Assembly (NCBI RefSeq): GCF_009729545.1 | Contig: NZ_WFIY01000004.1 | Location: 1,028,001 to 1,092,000, forward strand | Reading direction: 5' to 3' | Source of the DNA: Acidianus infernus | Lineage (GTDB): Archaea > Thermoproteota > Thermoprotei_A > Sulfolobales > Sulfolobaceae | DNA: 64,000 nt | Part shown: piece after piece, positions 1 through 8,622 of the stretch | Numbering within the stretch: position 1 is the stretch's first letter | How the letters are laid out: each line of letters begins with the position of its first letter | Position numbers and translations under genes: made by a program | Notes under the pieces: generated by a model | Told to the model about the DNA's origin: nothing | Seen by the model: only the letters and a program-made list of their open reading frames with translations | The model's database searches: none

Positions 1-1
1 C

Positions 2-109
2 CTCTTTGCCGCAGGCTCTGTTATAATGGGAATCCCATTAACGGCACTATTTATTGCTTCGCAAAGGATGATGACTAGGGCTTATAGTACTTTAGCTGGG
101 GTGAAGTAA
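2..109 (+). CDS. Sugar ABC transporter permease, C-terminal end (partial)
   Basis: An open frame enters from the left edge and ends at a TAA at 107-109, encoding about 35 residues (LFAAGSVIMGIPLTALFIAS, then a basic tail). The hydrophobic last helix followed by a short polar tail is typical of the C-terminus of MalG-type binding-protein-dependent permeases. The next gene starts on the base after its stop and encodes a MalK-type ATPase, so the two belong to one transport operon. Only the last helix is visible; the permease call rests mainly on that neighbour. Confidence 0.7.
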   Translation, partial: LFAAGSVIMGIPLTALFIASQRMMTRAYSTLAGVK

Positions 110-1192
110 ATGGCTCACGTAAAGCTAGAGGATATATGGAAGATATATAAGGAAAAGAAGAAGACGGTTGAGGTACTTAGGGGCATAAATCTGGAGATAG
201 AGAAAGGAGATTTCGTAGTCATTTTAGGACCTTCGGGAGAAGGTAAGACTACTATACTAAGGATAATAGCTGGATTACTTAAACAAGATAAAGGGCACGT
301 TTACTTAAGAGGAAAATTGGCAGACGATATGTCGCCTAAAGATAGAAATATTGCCATGGTACCACAAAACTATGCTGTATATCCTTTCATGAACGTTTTT
401 GATAACATAGCATTTCCATTAAAGATAGAGCACGTGCCTAAGGAAGAAATAAGAAAAAGAGTCTTAGAAGTAGCAGAAATGCTAAAAATCGATAATTTAC
501 TTAATAGAAGGCCTTCACAGCTGAGCGGAGGACAGTTACAGAGAGTCGCAATAGCTAGAGCTCTAGTTAAAAATGCGGATATAATACTAATGGACGAACC
601 ATTGTCCAACTTAGATGCTCAGATTAGAGTATTAGCTAGAGAAGAGCTAAAGGAGTTGCAACAAAAGCTAGGGCCAACAATTATATACGTAACTCATGAT
701 CAAGCAGAGGCGCTTAGCTTAGCTACTAAATTAGCACTTCTTCATAATGGAAAAATACAAGCTTACGGAGATCCTCTTGAATTATATAGACAGCCCAATA
801 ATTCTTGGGTAGCTAGTTTTCTTGGAAATCCTGCTATGAACTTAATAAGATCTGAAATAGCTGGTGAGAAAATTGAATTTGATGGGCAAGCAATACCTTT
901 GCCTGAGAGGTTTAAAGGGATTATTAGTTCAAACAAGGTAATTCTTGGTATAAGGCCTGAGAATATCGAAATATCACAAGATGGTGACATTGAAGGAGTA
1001 GTAGAGCTAGTAGAAGAACTTGGAAGTTTTACAATTACTCACGTAAGAGTAGGAAATGATATAATAAAGGTAATTGATAAGGCATTCATAAAGAGGGAAA
1101 AAGGAGAAAAGGTTAAGTTGAAATTCGATTATAGCAGAATTGAACTATTTGATGCAGAATCAGGAGTCAACTTGATGATTAAAAATGGATAA
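110..1192 (+). CDS. Sugar ABC transporter ATP-binding protein (MalK/UgpC type)
   Basis: This is the cytoplasmic ATPase of a carbohydrate importer. Visible motifs are Walker A GPSGEGKTT near residue 41, the signature LSGGQLQR near 139, Walker B ILMDEPLSNLD near 160 and the H-loop THDQAEA near 194. From about residue 230 a regulatory TOBE-like domain follows (GIRPENIEI), which distinguishes MalK/UgpC proteins from shorter ABC ATPases; 360 residues is normal for the group. The ATG follows directly on the stop of the preceding permease, and the 3' end overlaps the next gene, a GH15 enzyme, by 8 bases. That context suggests a maltodextrin, glucose-polymer or trehalose substrate, which is inference. 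Confidence 0.9.
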   Translation: MAHVKLEDIWKIYKEKKKTVEVLRGINLEIEKGDFVVILGPSGEGKTTILRIIAGLLKQDKGHVYLRGKLADDMSPKDRNIAMVPQNYAVYPFMNVFDNIAFPLKIEHVPKEEIRKRVLEVAEMLKIDNLLNRRPSQLSGGQLQRVAIARALVKNADIILMDEPLSNLDAQIRVLAREELKELQQKLGPTIIYVTHDQAEALSLATKLALLHNGKIQAYGDPLELYRQPNNSWVASFLGNPAMNLIRSEIAGEKIEFDGQAIPLPERFKGIISSNKVILGIRPENIEISQDGDIEGVVELVEELGSFTITHVRVGNDIIKVIDKAFIKREKGEKVKLKFDYSRIELFDAESGVNLMIKNG

Positions 1193-3056
1193 AAGAAAAA
1201 AGAGGATAGTTGAAGTTATAATATTGTTTTTCGTCCTTCTGCTTTCTTTTCCCGGTTTTTTCGTAATAGGAGCAAGTTCTGAAAGTTGCCATTCTAACCC
1301 TTATTATCCATCTTATTTATTGTTAAGTAACTGGAAAAATATTTCAGTTTGGATTCCTACCGGAATACAAGTTATAAATAGAGAACTTAATGGCTTTCCA
1401 CAATACAATGCATCAATAAGAAATATATTTCTAGGAGGAATAGGTATACTTAATCTTACTGTTTGTCTTGGAATTAATACAACGAAAGCCTATCTTCAAC
1501 TTAACAACACTGCGTTGCTAGAATGTAATAATTCGATCTGTATAATACTTCCTCCTTATACTAGTTATTTATTACTCATTCTAGGCGTGAAGACTCCTTT
1601 CAACATTACTATAAAGTCAAATTCCTCTTGGCTGGCGCAGGATAACGAGTTCAAGAATAACATCTCTTGGTTAATATCAAATGGGAGTGTAATAATAAAG
1701 CGTACTAACTTAATTCTGTCTTTCCAAAAGACAGGAGTGTATTATGTAGAGATCTCACTACTTGTGCCTCCTTACGAAAACGTATCTCACCTACTATTGC
1801 TGAACAACAAAGTCGTTAAATCGTGGTTGAATAAAAGCGTTATCCCTAAATATTTACCTAAATCTTTATTAAGAGAATATTATTTATCTTTACTTTTAAT
1901 AAAGGACGATCAAAATCCCTATTTAGGAGATTTTGCAGCTTCCCCTTCTCCAATATATCTTTATTCATGGGTTAGAGACTCTTCTTTTGCAGCTTTAGCA
2001 TTACAAGAGTCGGGACATTATTATTCAGCTTTAAAATATTGGCTATGGATGGCTAATGCTACTTCAATGGGTAACGGAACATGGTATACGAGATACAACT
2101 TCTATTCTGGAAAGCCTTGCATAGGATTTGGAATACCAGAATTAGATAGCCTAGGTTTATTTGAAATTGGAGTATACAATTTTTACATTCTTACGCATAA
2201 TGTTTCTTTCCTCTACGAGGTTAAGCCTAGGCTGTGCGAAATAATAAAGTATCAAACCTATGAAATTCTCGAATCTAAATTCCACCTAGTTCCTGAAGAC
2301 TTAAGCGTGTGGGAAGATAGGTTAGCTTATCACTTCTGGACCCAATCCTTTAACGATCTAGGTCTGTACGATATGGAAAAACTGGGATTTAATGTTAGTT
2401 ATGAGGAAAAATTATTAAATGAAAGTATATTGAAATATTTCTGGAAAAATGGATATTTCGCCTCAGCTCTAGGAGAATCTGTGCTCTATGAAGAAAATGG
2501 AGAAGTAGAAGTATTATGTCCATTACCGCCTGCAATAGATTCGTCAACGTTACTACCACTAGATATGGGTTATTTACCTTTGGATTCGAACTATACTAAT
2601 CAAGACTTTAACTCTGTGGTCTCTAACCTAACAGTTAATGGAGGGCTTTCGAGATTCCCTGATGACCTTTATCACTATTCCGAGTCTCTGTATGATAGTT
2701 GTGAGCCCAGCCCTCCTTGGGTTATTACTACACTGTTTGAGGCGTTATATTATGCAGAAAAAGGTGAGATCAACTCTTCTATTAGACTATTATGTTGGGC
2801 ATATAATCATTCTCAACAAGGATTATTGCCAGAAGCAGTAGCTCCCGTAAAGGGATACCCATTGCCTACAACTTCTCCTCTTACATGGTCTTCGGCTATG
2901 TTTATTATAGTCTCTCTCAGTCTTAAGTCTCAAACATCAGCAACTATTAAAGAATGTCCTAAAGAATTTATACTGTCTTCAATTACAATCTTAGTAATTT
3001 TTACCATAAGTGTAATAATAAATAGAAAAATTATCTTACATTCCGGGCATTCCTGA
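1185..3056 (+). CDS. Exported, membrane-anchored GH15 glucoamylase-like glycoside hydrolase
   Basis: This is a glycoside hydrolase family 15 relative, expected to cut glucose from the ends of alpha-glucans outside the cell. A basic N-terminus and a hydrophobic stretch at residues about 10-30 form a signal peptide. The catalytic domain shows SWVRDSSF near residue 262, the first acid motif EDLSVWEDR near 372, and the second acid motif GLLPEAV near 545 followed by LTWSSAMF. A hydrophobic helix at about 600-615 followed by RK suggests a C-terminal membrane anchor. Many Asn-X-Ser/Thr sites fit a glycosylated surface protein. It overlaps the transporter ATPase by 8 bases, so hydrolysis and uptake are probably co-expressed. 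Trehalase or another alpha-glucosidase specificity cannot be excluded. Its 3' end overlaps the convergent thermosome gene by 21 bases. Confidence 0.82.
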   Translation: MDKRKKRIVEVIILFFVLLLSFPGFFVIGASSESCHSNPYYPSYLLLSNWKNISVWIPTGIQVINRELNGFPQYNASIRNIFLGGIGILNLTVCLGINTTKAYLQLNNTALLECNNSICIILPPYTSYLLLILGVKTPFNITIKSNSSWLAQDNEFKNNISWLISNGSVIIKRTNLILSFQKTGVYYVEISLLVPPYENVSHLLLLNNKVVKSWLNKSVIPKYLPKSLLREYYLSLLLIKDDQNPYLGDFAASPSPIYLYSWVRDSSFAALALQESGHYYSALKYWLWMANATSMGNGTWYTRYNFYSGKPCIGFGIPELDSLGLFEIGVYNFYILTHNVSFLYEVKPRLCEIIKYQTYEILESKFHLVPEDLSVWEDRLAYHFWTQSFNDLGLYDMEKLGFNVSYEEKLLNESILKYFWKNGYFASALGESVLYEENGEVEVLCPLPPAIDSSTLLPLDMGYLPLDSNYTNQDFNSVVSNLTVNGGLSRFPDDLYHYSESLYDSCEPSPPWVITTLFEALYYAEKGEINSSIRLLCWAYNHSQQGLLPEAVAPVKGYPLPTTSPLTWSSAMFIIVSLSLKSQTSATIKECPKEFILSSITILVIFTISVIINRKIILHSGHS

Positions 3057-4679
3057 CATTCCTGGATATCCGCCTTCTTGCTGTTGCGGCTGTTGCTTTG
3101 CAGGAGCTGCAGCAATTAAGTCATCAATTTTTAATATTGCCGTTGCTGCTTCAGTAGCACCTTTCAATACTTGTTCTTTAACCTTTAGAGAATCAACAAC
3201 CTTAATCTTAGTCATGTCTTCAACTAGTTTACCCTGCATTACGTCGACTCCGCTCTTATCTAAGCCTTTTGCGTGCATTGTCCTTAAGTTAACCAAGGCC
3301 TCTGTAGGATCTAATCCGGCAGTTTCTGCTAAAGTCACAGCAATTTCCTCTAATGCATTAGCGTATGCCTCTAATGCTAACTGTTCCTTTCCCGGTAATG
3401 TTTCTTTCCTAAGTCTCATTGCTAATTCTTCCTCAAATGCTCCTCCGCCGGCAACTACATAAGGATATATTATTACATTCCTTACCGAATTTAATACGTC
3501 GTTTAAGCTCCTCTCAACTTCATCCATAGCAATGTCAGTTGCTCCTCTTATTAATATGGTAACTACTTTAGCGTTTTTCACTCCTTCAATGAATATTGCC
3601 TTATCTTTTCCTACTGTCCTTTCTTCAACTACCTTTGCATAGCCTAAAGCTGAGGAATCTAAGTCCATTTCAGAACTTATTATTGTTGCTCCGGTAGTCT
3701 TTGCTATTTTTTCTAGGTCACTCCTACTAACGTTTTTGATTCCCATGATCTTCTTTTTAGCTAAGAAATATTGCGCAATATCGTCCATTCCTTTTTGGCA
3801 TATAACAACGTTAGCTCCAGTAGCAGCTATCTTATCTACAATACCCCTTAAGTACTTTGCTTGCTCGTCTAGTGCAGCTTTAATTTGCTCAGGAGAGGTC
3901 AAACTTAGCTTTGAGGAAATTTCAGTCTTCTGAACTTCTAATGGAAAATCTATTACTGCGATCTTAGCTTCATCAATCCTCCTAGGCATTCCTTCATGTG
4001 CTACTTCCTTATCTAGTACGAAACCTTTAATCAGTTCTGTATCCTCTACGGATTCTCCTCTCTTCTTTACCATTTTTATGTTACTTAAATCAATGACGTA
4101 TTCGTCTCCTACTTTATCCATTACTGAGAGCACAGCATCAATGGATAGGTCTATTATCTTATCTAGTTCTTCACCTTCAGAGAAGAACTTACTTGAGAGT
4201 GTTGTATATGCTACTTCTCTTAAATAATTTCTATCCTCTGGATTTATTTTTATTGCTATTTCCTTCGAGATTGCTAACGCCTTGTCTAAGGCTTTCTTAA
4301 ATCCTTCAATAATAGTAGTGGGATGAATATTTTGATCTAGAAGTTTTCCTGCCTCATCTAGAAGGAAACCTGAAAGGACTACTGCAGTAGTTGTACCATC
4401 TCCAACTTCAGAATCTTGAACTTTTGCAGTTTCTACAACTATCCTTGCTGCTGGATGCTGAACTTCTAAATCCTTAACTATCGTAGCTCCGTCGTTTGTT
4501 ATTGTAATATCGTTTGTTGAAGATACCATCATTTTATCTAATCCTCTTGGTCCTAAGGAGGTCTTTAGCATTTCGGCTAAAGTCCTTACTGCAGTTATGT
4601 TTGAAAGAATTACGTCCTTTCCCGACTCTCTGCTTGTGTTTTCTCTGAATATTGAAGCCAAATTCTCACGGTGTAACAT
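3036..4679 (-). CDS. thsC: Thermosome (group II chaperonin) subunit, gamma-like
   Basis: This is a subunit of the ATP-driven archaeal chaperonin ring. Motifs include SLGPRGLDKM and TITNDGATIVKDLEVQHPAA near the N-terminus, the nucleotide loop VGDGTTTAVVL near residue 90, and the C-terminal AILKIDDLIAAAPAKQQPQ followed by a Gly/Met-rich tail of the kind that lines the ring cavity. The short N-terminus, YTTLSSKFFS and the AAPAKQQPQ ending agree better with the Sulfolobus gamma subunit as I remember it than with alpha or beta, so the gene symbol is tentative. The length of 547 residues is normal. It is a single gene, convergent with the GH15 gene. An AT-rich TATA-like box lies about 15 bases before the ATG, closer than usual. 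Confidence 0.93.
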   Translation of the reverse strand: MLHRENLASIFRENTSRESGKDVILSNITAVRTLAEMLKTSLGPRGLDKMMVSSTNDITITNDGATIVKDLEVQHPAARIVVETAKVQDSEVGDGTTTAVVLSGFLLDEAGKLLDQNIHPTTIIEGFKKALDKALAISKEIAIKINPEDRNYLREVAYTTLSSKFFSEGEELDKIIDLSIDAVLSVMDKVGDEYVIDLSNIKMVKKRGESVEDTELIKGFVLDKEVAHEGMPRRIDEAKIAVIDFPLEVQKTEISSKLSLTSPEQIKAALDEQAKYLRGIVDKIAATGANVVICQKGMDDIAQYFLAKKKIMGIKNVSRSDLEKIAKTTGATIISSEMDLDSSALGYAKVVEERTVGKDKAIFIEGVKNAKVVTILIRGATDIAMDEVERSLNDVLNSVRNVIIYPYVVAGGGAFEEELAMRLRKETLPGKEQLALEAYANALEEIAVTLAETAGLDPTEALVNLRTMHAKGLDKSGVDVMQGKLVEDMTKIKVVDSLKVKEQVLKGATEAATAILKIDDLIAAAPAKQQPQQQEGGYPGMSGMPGM

Positions 4680-4865
4680 TAGTATTGGTTATATAAATAA
4701 CTGTTCATCAAGTTGAAGGAAGAGATGTGAGAAGCTTAATAGTGAAGTATTTTTGTTTTTCTTCTTTCTCTCCTCTTTTCCTTCTTTAGTAATTAGTATT
4801 TATCATTACTTGTGAATTTCGTGTAATTTTTCTCTATCTAAGATAACCATAACTATGTTGAACTA

Positions 4866-4874
4866 CTTTTATAA
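4866..4874 (+). promoter_or_regulatory. TATA box for the pirin gene
   Basis: The run CTTTTATAA is centred about 27 bases before the pirin ATG, the spacing expected for a leaderless Sulfolobales transcript. A second AT-rich run at 4876-4884 is closer to the start and less well placed. Confidence 0.4.
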
Positions 4875-4897
4875 CTATATAAATTAACAATTAAATC

Positions 4898-5782
4898 ATG
4901 ATAAGAAAAGTTTCTGGCTTAATACAAGGTAAATATACTTATGACGGTGCAGGAGTAAAACTATACAGGGTTTTCGGAGGTACTTCAACTTATCATCTGA
5001 CAGATCCTTTTCTACTCTTGGACTTCTTCGGTTCATCGAACGTAGAAGATTACATTAACGGATTTCCTTGGCATCCTCATAGGGGGATAGAAACTGTAAC
5101 TTATCTATTACAAGGTAAGGTAGAGCATGAAGACAGTGAAGGAAATAAAGGAGTTATTTACCCTGGAGAAGCACAGTGGATGACCGCGGGAAGCGGAATA
5201 TTTCATCAAGAAATGCCAAAGCCTCTTGACGAGAGTGACATTTTGCACACTCCTATTTTAACTACTGAAAATAAAGGACTACAATTGTGGATAAATCTTC
5301 CGGCTAATAAGAAAATGAAATCTCCTATATATAGAGATATAAGGAGAATTCCTAAGGTAAAAATAGATAAAGGCGAAGTTAAGGTCCTTTCAGGGGAATT
5401 CATGGGAGTCGAAGGCCCAGTAAACGCGGGGATTGATGTCGATCCTACTTACCTTGATATAAAACTCGAGGAGGAAGGAGAATTTCGTCATGGCGTTCAT
5501 ACTAAATATACAGTATTAGCGTTTATAATAGAAGGCTCTATTGATTTCCCTGTAAAAGTAGGAGAAGGCAATTTGTTAATATTTGATGAGGGGGATGAAA
5601 TTTACATAAAATCTAAAGGCGGGGCTAGGCTACTTTTGCTTTCTGGTAAACCTCTTAGGGAAGAAATAGCTTGGTATGGACCTATAGTCATGAATACTGA
5701 GGAGCAAATTATTGAGGCATTAAACGATTTAAGAAGGGGAACTTTTGTTAGAGATAAGAAAGTAGAAAGAATAACTTACTAA
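4898..5782 (+). CDS. Pirin-family protein (bicupin)
   Basis: Pirins are metal-binding bicupins; some oxidise quercetin and others bind partner proteins. The N-terminal cupin shows the metal-site signatures FPWHPHRGIETVTY (residues about 57-70) and SGIFHQEMP near 103, which give the three His and one Glu ligands. A degenerate second cupin follows (residues about 190-260). The length of 294 residues is usual. It is a single gene between convergent or divergent neighbours, so context says little about its role. The cellular function is unknown. Confidence 0.88.
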   Translation: MIRKVSGLIQGKYTYDGAGVKLYRVFGGTSTYHLTDPFLLLDFFGSSNVEDYINGFPWHPHRGIETVTYLLQGKVEHEDSEGNKGVIYPGEAQWMTAGSGIFHQEMPKPLDESDILHTPILTTENKGLQLWINLPANKKMKSPIYRDIRRIPKVKIDKGEVKVLSGEFMGVEGPVNAGIDVDPTYLDIKLEEEGEFRHGVHTKYTVLAFIIEGSIDFPVKVGEGNLLIFDEGDEIYIKSKGGARLLLLSGKPLREEIAWYGPIVMNTEEQIIEALNDLRRGTFVRDKKVERITY

Positions 5783-5926
5783 CAATCGAGCTGGCACGAT
5801 CTTTATTGAAATAGTAGAGAACCTTATTCATGAGAGTTAACTAAATAATAAAATCTATTTTCAATTAAATTTTGTTCATTAATTTTATAATCTAAAAATG
5901 AAGATTTAAACTTGTAAAAACTACTT

Positions 5927-6319
5927 TTATTGAGTTTTTATTTCCTCTTGCTTTCTTGGTAGAGTAGTAGTGATTACGGGCTTTAGTTGGTCTTCAATTA
6001 CTTCACCTAAGTAAAGTGTTGATTTTAAAACCGCCGAGAAGTACCCCCTTAAGTCTGAAGTTGAAGAATATATTGCTCCTTCCAGTGATGATAATGCATT
6101 CATTACTTTTTCGTTGCCAAAAGCCCTTATATTTTCCCTTAGAATTTCGAAATTACTTATTAAATATTTCTGTATGTCATCGTTTATCCCTAAATATGAA
6201 GGCGTTGAGGAAATATCTACGCCTTTATCTATAGCTAATAACGACATTCTACTTATGTTTTCAATTCTTTCTAAATACCTTCCTGCCCAAAATACCTTAT
6301 AAGCAAGGCTTTTAATCAA
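5927..6319 (-). CDS. Half-size alpha-E domain protein (DUF403/COG2307)
   Basis: The N-terminus (YKVFWAGRYLERIENISRMS) carries the Arg-Tyr-Leu-Glu-Arg motif of alpha-E proteins, which normally accompany circularly permuted ATP-grasp enzymes. The usual family protein is roughly 300 residues or more with the motif repeated; this one is 130 residues with a single copy, ends in a charged tail, and I find no remainder in other frames downstream. It looks like a compact version rather than a recent truncation. It is the last gene of a three-gene operon and overlaps the transglutaminase gene by 8 bases. The function is unknown; a scaffold or partner of the ATP-grasp enzyme is likely. Confidence 0.75.
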   Translation of the reverse strand: MIKSLAYKVFWAGRYLERIENISRMSLLAIDKGVDISSTPSYLGINDDIQKYLISNFEILRENIRAFGNEKVMNALSSLEGAIYSSTSDLRGYFSAVLKSTLYLGEVIEDQLKPVITTTLPRKQEEIKTQ

Positions 6320-7112
6320 TTCTTCTCACCATAACTGTGAGTTTTTTAAGCCAACCTTTTCCTTTACTTACAAAAGTGCCTAGAATTGGGGGTGTGTCAT
6401 AATAATCCCTACCTATCGCAAACTTAACATAGGGAATATTATAGAACTTTCTGGTTGTAGGATCTACAGGAATCCAACCTGAAGGTGACTTAAATTCGAC
6501 CCAAGCGTGAGTACTTATAGGATTATCGTTAACTAGGCCCATAACATATCTAGCGGGTATTCCGGAAGCCCTAAGTATTCCTATGGTAACTTGAGCAAAA
6601 TCCTGACAAACTCCCATTCCTATTTCAAAGCTTTCCTTTGCTGATGTATCAACGTTTGTTATTCCTTTTTTATATTTTAATCTATTTCTTACGAACTCCA
6701 CAGTATTTTTAATTAAGTCGTCTAAACTTTTGGAGGATTTTAACAACTCTTTAGCTATTGGTTTAAAATATTCAACATCTATTAACCTACTAGAATTTAG
6801 GAATATCCCGTCCTCAATCTGGCAAGGTAGCACGCAATCCTCTATTTCCTTCAACTTGACATTTACAGAACTTTCACTTCTAATTACTAATGAATAATGA
6901 GGTTCTATTACCTTAATTCTATACACTATATTACCGAACATATCCTTGTATCTTGTCTTGTATCCTTTAGGTTCAGTGTCAACGTTCTCTTCCAACAATT
7001 CTTGATTATCGCCGTCGTAAGGCACTATCTTAAGAATGTTATCATTACTGGTTACAACGTCCTCGTACTCGTACCTAGCTTCATAAAGTACGTGAAACTT
7101 TAAACTATCCAT
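6312..7112 (-). CDS. Transglutaminase-like cysteine peptidase/amidase
   Basis: This belongs to the bacterial and archaeal transglutaminase-like superfamily. The N-terminal beta domain (VLYEARYEYEDVV) is followed by the papain-like core with the catalytic triad visible: Cys in GMGVCQDFAQ near residue 169, His in STHAWVEF near 204, and Asp in WIPVDPTTR near 218. The length of 266 residues fits. It overlaps the upstream ATP-grasp gene by 13 bases and the downstream alpha-E gene by 8, so the three are translated together. In such gene groups the enzyme is thought to cut or transfer peptide amides made by the ATP-grasp partner. That is a prediction from the literature on these families, not something shown here. 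Confidence 0.88.
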   Translation of the reverse strand: MDSLKFHVLYEARYEYEDVVTSNDNILKIVPYDGDNQELLEENVDTEPKGYKTRYKDMFGNIVYRIKVIEPHYSLVIRSESSVNVKLKEIEDCVLPCQIEDGIFLNSSRLIDVEYFKPIAKELLKSSKSLDDLIKNTVEFVRNRLKYKKGITNVDTSAKESFEIGMGVCQDFAQVTIGILRASGIPARYVMGLVNDNPISTHAWVEFKSPSGWIPVDPTTRKFYNIPYVKFAIGRDYYDTPPILGTFVSKGKGWLKKLTVMVRRID

Positions 7113-8410
7113 ACAGGCTTCACCAAACCTCCAGAGGAATTATTAGTAACTCTACTGCCAACTGGGGCTACTCTACTTAAGATTGAAGTTGATGAGTCAT
7201 TAACAAAAACGAAGAACCTCAAATCGGCATAAGCTTGATAAAACGAATCGCCTATTGCGGATATTACTGTATCGAAATCAAGAAGTTCTTGAGCCATGAA
7301 TTCCTCAGGAGATTTCCTCACTTCATTGAGCACTTTCTTCTTCTCCTCCTCGCTCATATCGTGTAAAACAAAAGTTCCGGATCCACCGTAGCCTTCTCTC
7401 CTTTTTATTACCATATTCTTTATCTTCTCCTCTATGTCTTCCCTTGTTGTACCTATAGGGAATGAGAACGGTTGCCTAACTCCTTCTTTTATTCCTAACT
7501 CCTCCATTATTTGTGGCATAAAGCAAAAGGTTATTTTATCGTCTGCTATTCCCGTCCCAGGAGCATTAACTATATTAACCCAACCCCGTAGATAAGCGTT
7601 CATTAATCCTGGAGTTAAAAAGTCCAAATCCTCTATTCTCCTATAAATAACGTCAACGTGAACTTCTCCTTCAAGGGTAGAGACTGTAACTTCTCCCTCC
7701 CTTATGTTAATATCTGACGGCTCAACAAGAAGAAGGTCGAGTTTATCGGAGTAGAACTTGTGCTCAAAGTATGCAGAGTTATATGTACCGTCAGTTAATA
7801 TTGCAATTACTGGATCCCTAGTATCAGAAGCAGAGGTCAAAGTTTTCTTTAATTTTTCTAATCCGTCACCTTCATTTCCTTTAACTGAAAATTTATCTCC
7901 AAGAACCCTTTCTGTAAGTTCATGAGCCTTTATCGCATAACTCATTCCTGAAGGTATTCTAACGTTATCCTCTAGGATATAAGGAATTCCCTTCACTTTA
8001 ACTAAATCCTCTCCAAATATGTAAACGTATATTCCTTTAGGAGGATCAAATCCCATCATTTCTGGCCTAAAATAAGGTGAGGTTTCTATCAGATCTTCTG
8101 GGACAACTACCTTATCTCCGTGATAGTAAGAATAAAGGAATTTATTTATTGCCTCTGTCCTACTTTTTAAACCTTCATAAATTTTCCAGAATTCCTCTTT
8201 CTTCAAAATTCTAGGTATAGGATCAATTTTTATTGATCTATAATAATTTCCAGTATAGAAAGTAAATCCCTCCCTATATGCTAACTCATTTATTAATTGT
8301 ACATACTTAAAGAAGTCTGGAATTCTCTCTAAATCTGAAAGTAAAGTCTTATAATGCTCCTCTTCATATTCAAGGAAGCTTGCTTTATTTGTTCGTTTAA
8401 TCTTTATCAT
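7100..8410 (-). CDS. Circularly permuted type-2 ATP-grasp protein
   Basis: This is a predicted ATP-dependent carboxylate-amine ligase of the circularly permuted ATP-grasp class (DUF404/DUF407, COG2308). Diagnostic stretches are ILTDGTYNSAYFEHKFYSD near residue 203, HVDVIYRRIEDLDFLTPG near 252, and VNAPGTGIADDKITFCFMPQ near 283. A Gly-rich nucleotide loop (KRREGYGGSGTFVL) lies near 338. The length of 436 residues is somewhat below the common value. It heads an operon with a transglutaminase and an alpha-E protein, a widely conserved trio predicted to form and remodel peptide-like bonds. Substrates are unknown. Confidence 0.85.
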   Translation of the reverse strand: MIKIKRTNKASFLEYEEEHYKTLLSDLERIPDFFKYVQLINELAYREGFTFYTGNYYRSIKIDPIPRILKKEEFWKIYEGLKSRTEAINKFLYSYYHGDKVVVPEDLIETSPYFRPEMMGFDPPKGIYVYIFGEDLVKVKGIPYILEDNVRIPSGMSYAIKAHELTERVLGDKFSVKGNEGDGLEKLKKTLTSASDTRDPVIAILTDGTYNSAYFEHKFYSDKLDLLLVEPSDINIREGEVTVSTLEGEVHVDVIYRRIEDLDFLTPGLMNAYLRGWVNIVNAPGTGIADDKITFCFMPQIMEELGIKEGVRQPFSFPIGTTREDIEEKIKNMVIKRREGYGGSGTFVLHDMSEEEKKKVLNEVRKSPEEFMAQELLDFDTVISAIGDSFYQAYADLRFFVFVNDSSTSILSRVAPVGSRVTNNSSGGLVKPVWIV

Positions 8411-8622
8411 TGTTTATACACTATTTCAACGAATATAAAAGTATTATGAGGTTATATATAAAAAATAAAATGAATGTCACGTAATTTGATTAAAAATTAT
8501 TCATCATTTCACAAGTTAATGAGAATGAGAATTGAAATTTCTTCTTTTACACGAGTTTCCTAGCTAGAGAGCAAAAATTTTTGATAATATTTTCCTAATT
8601 ATATAATGGTGAAAATATATTT

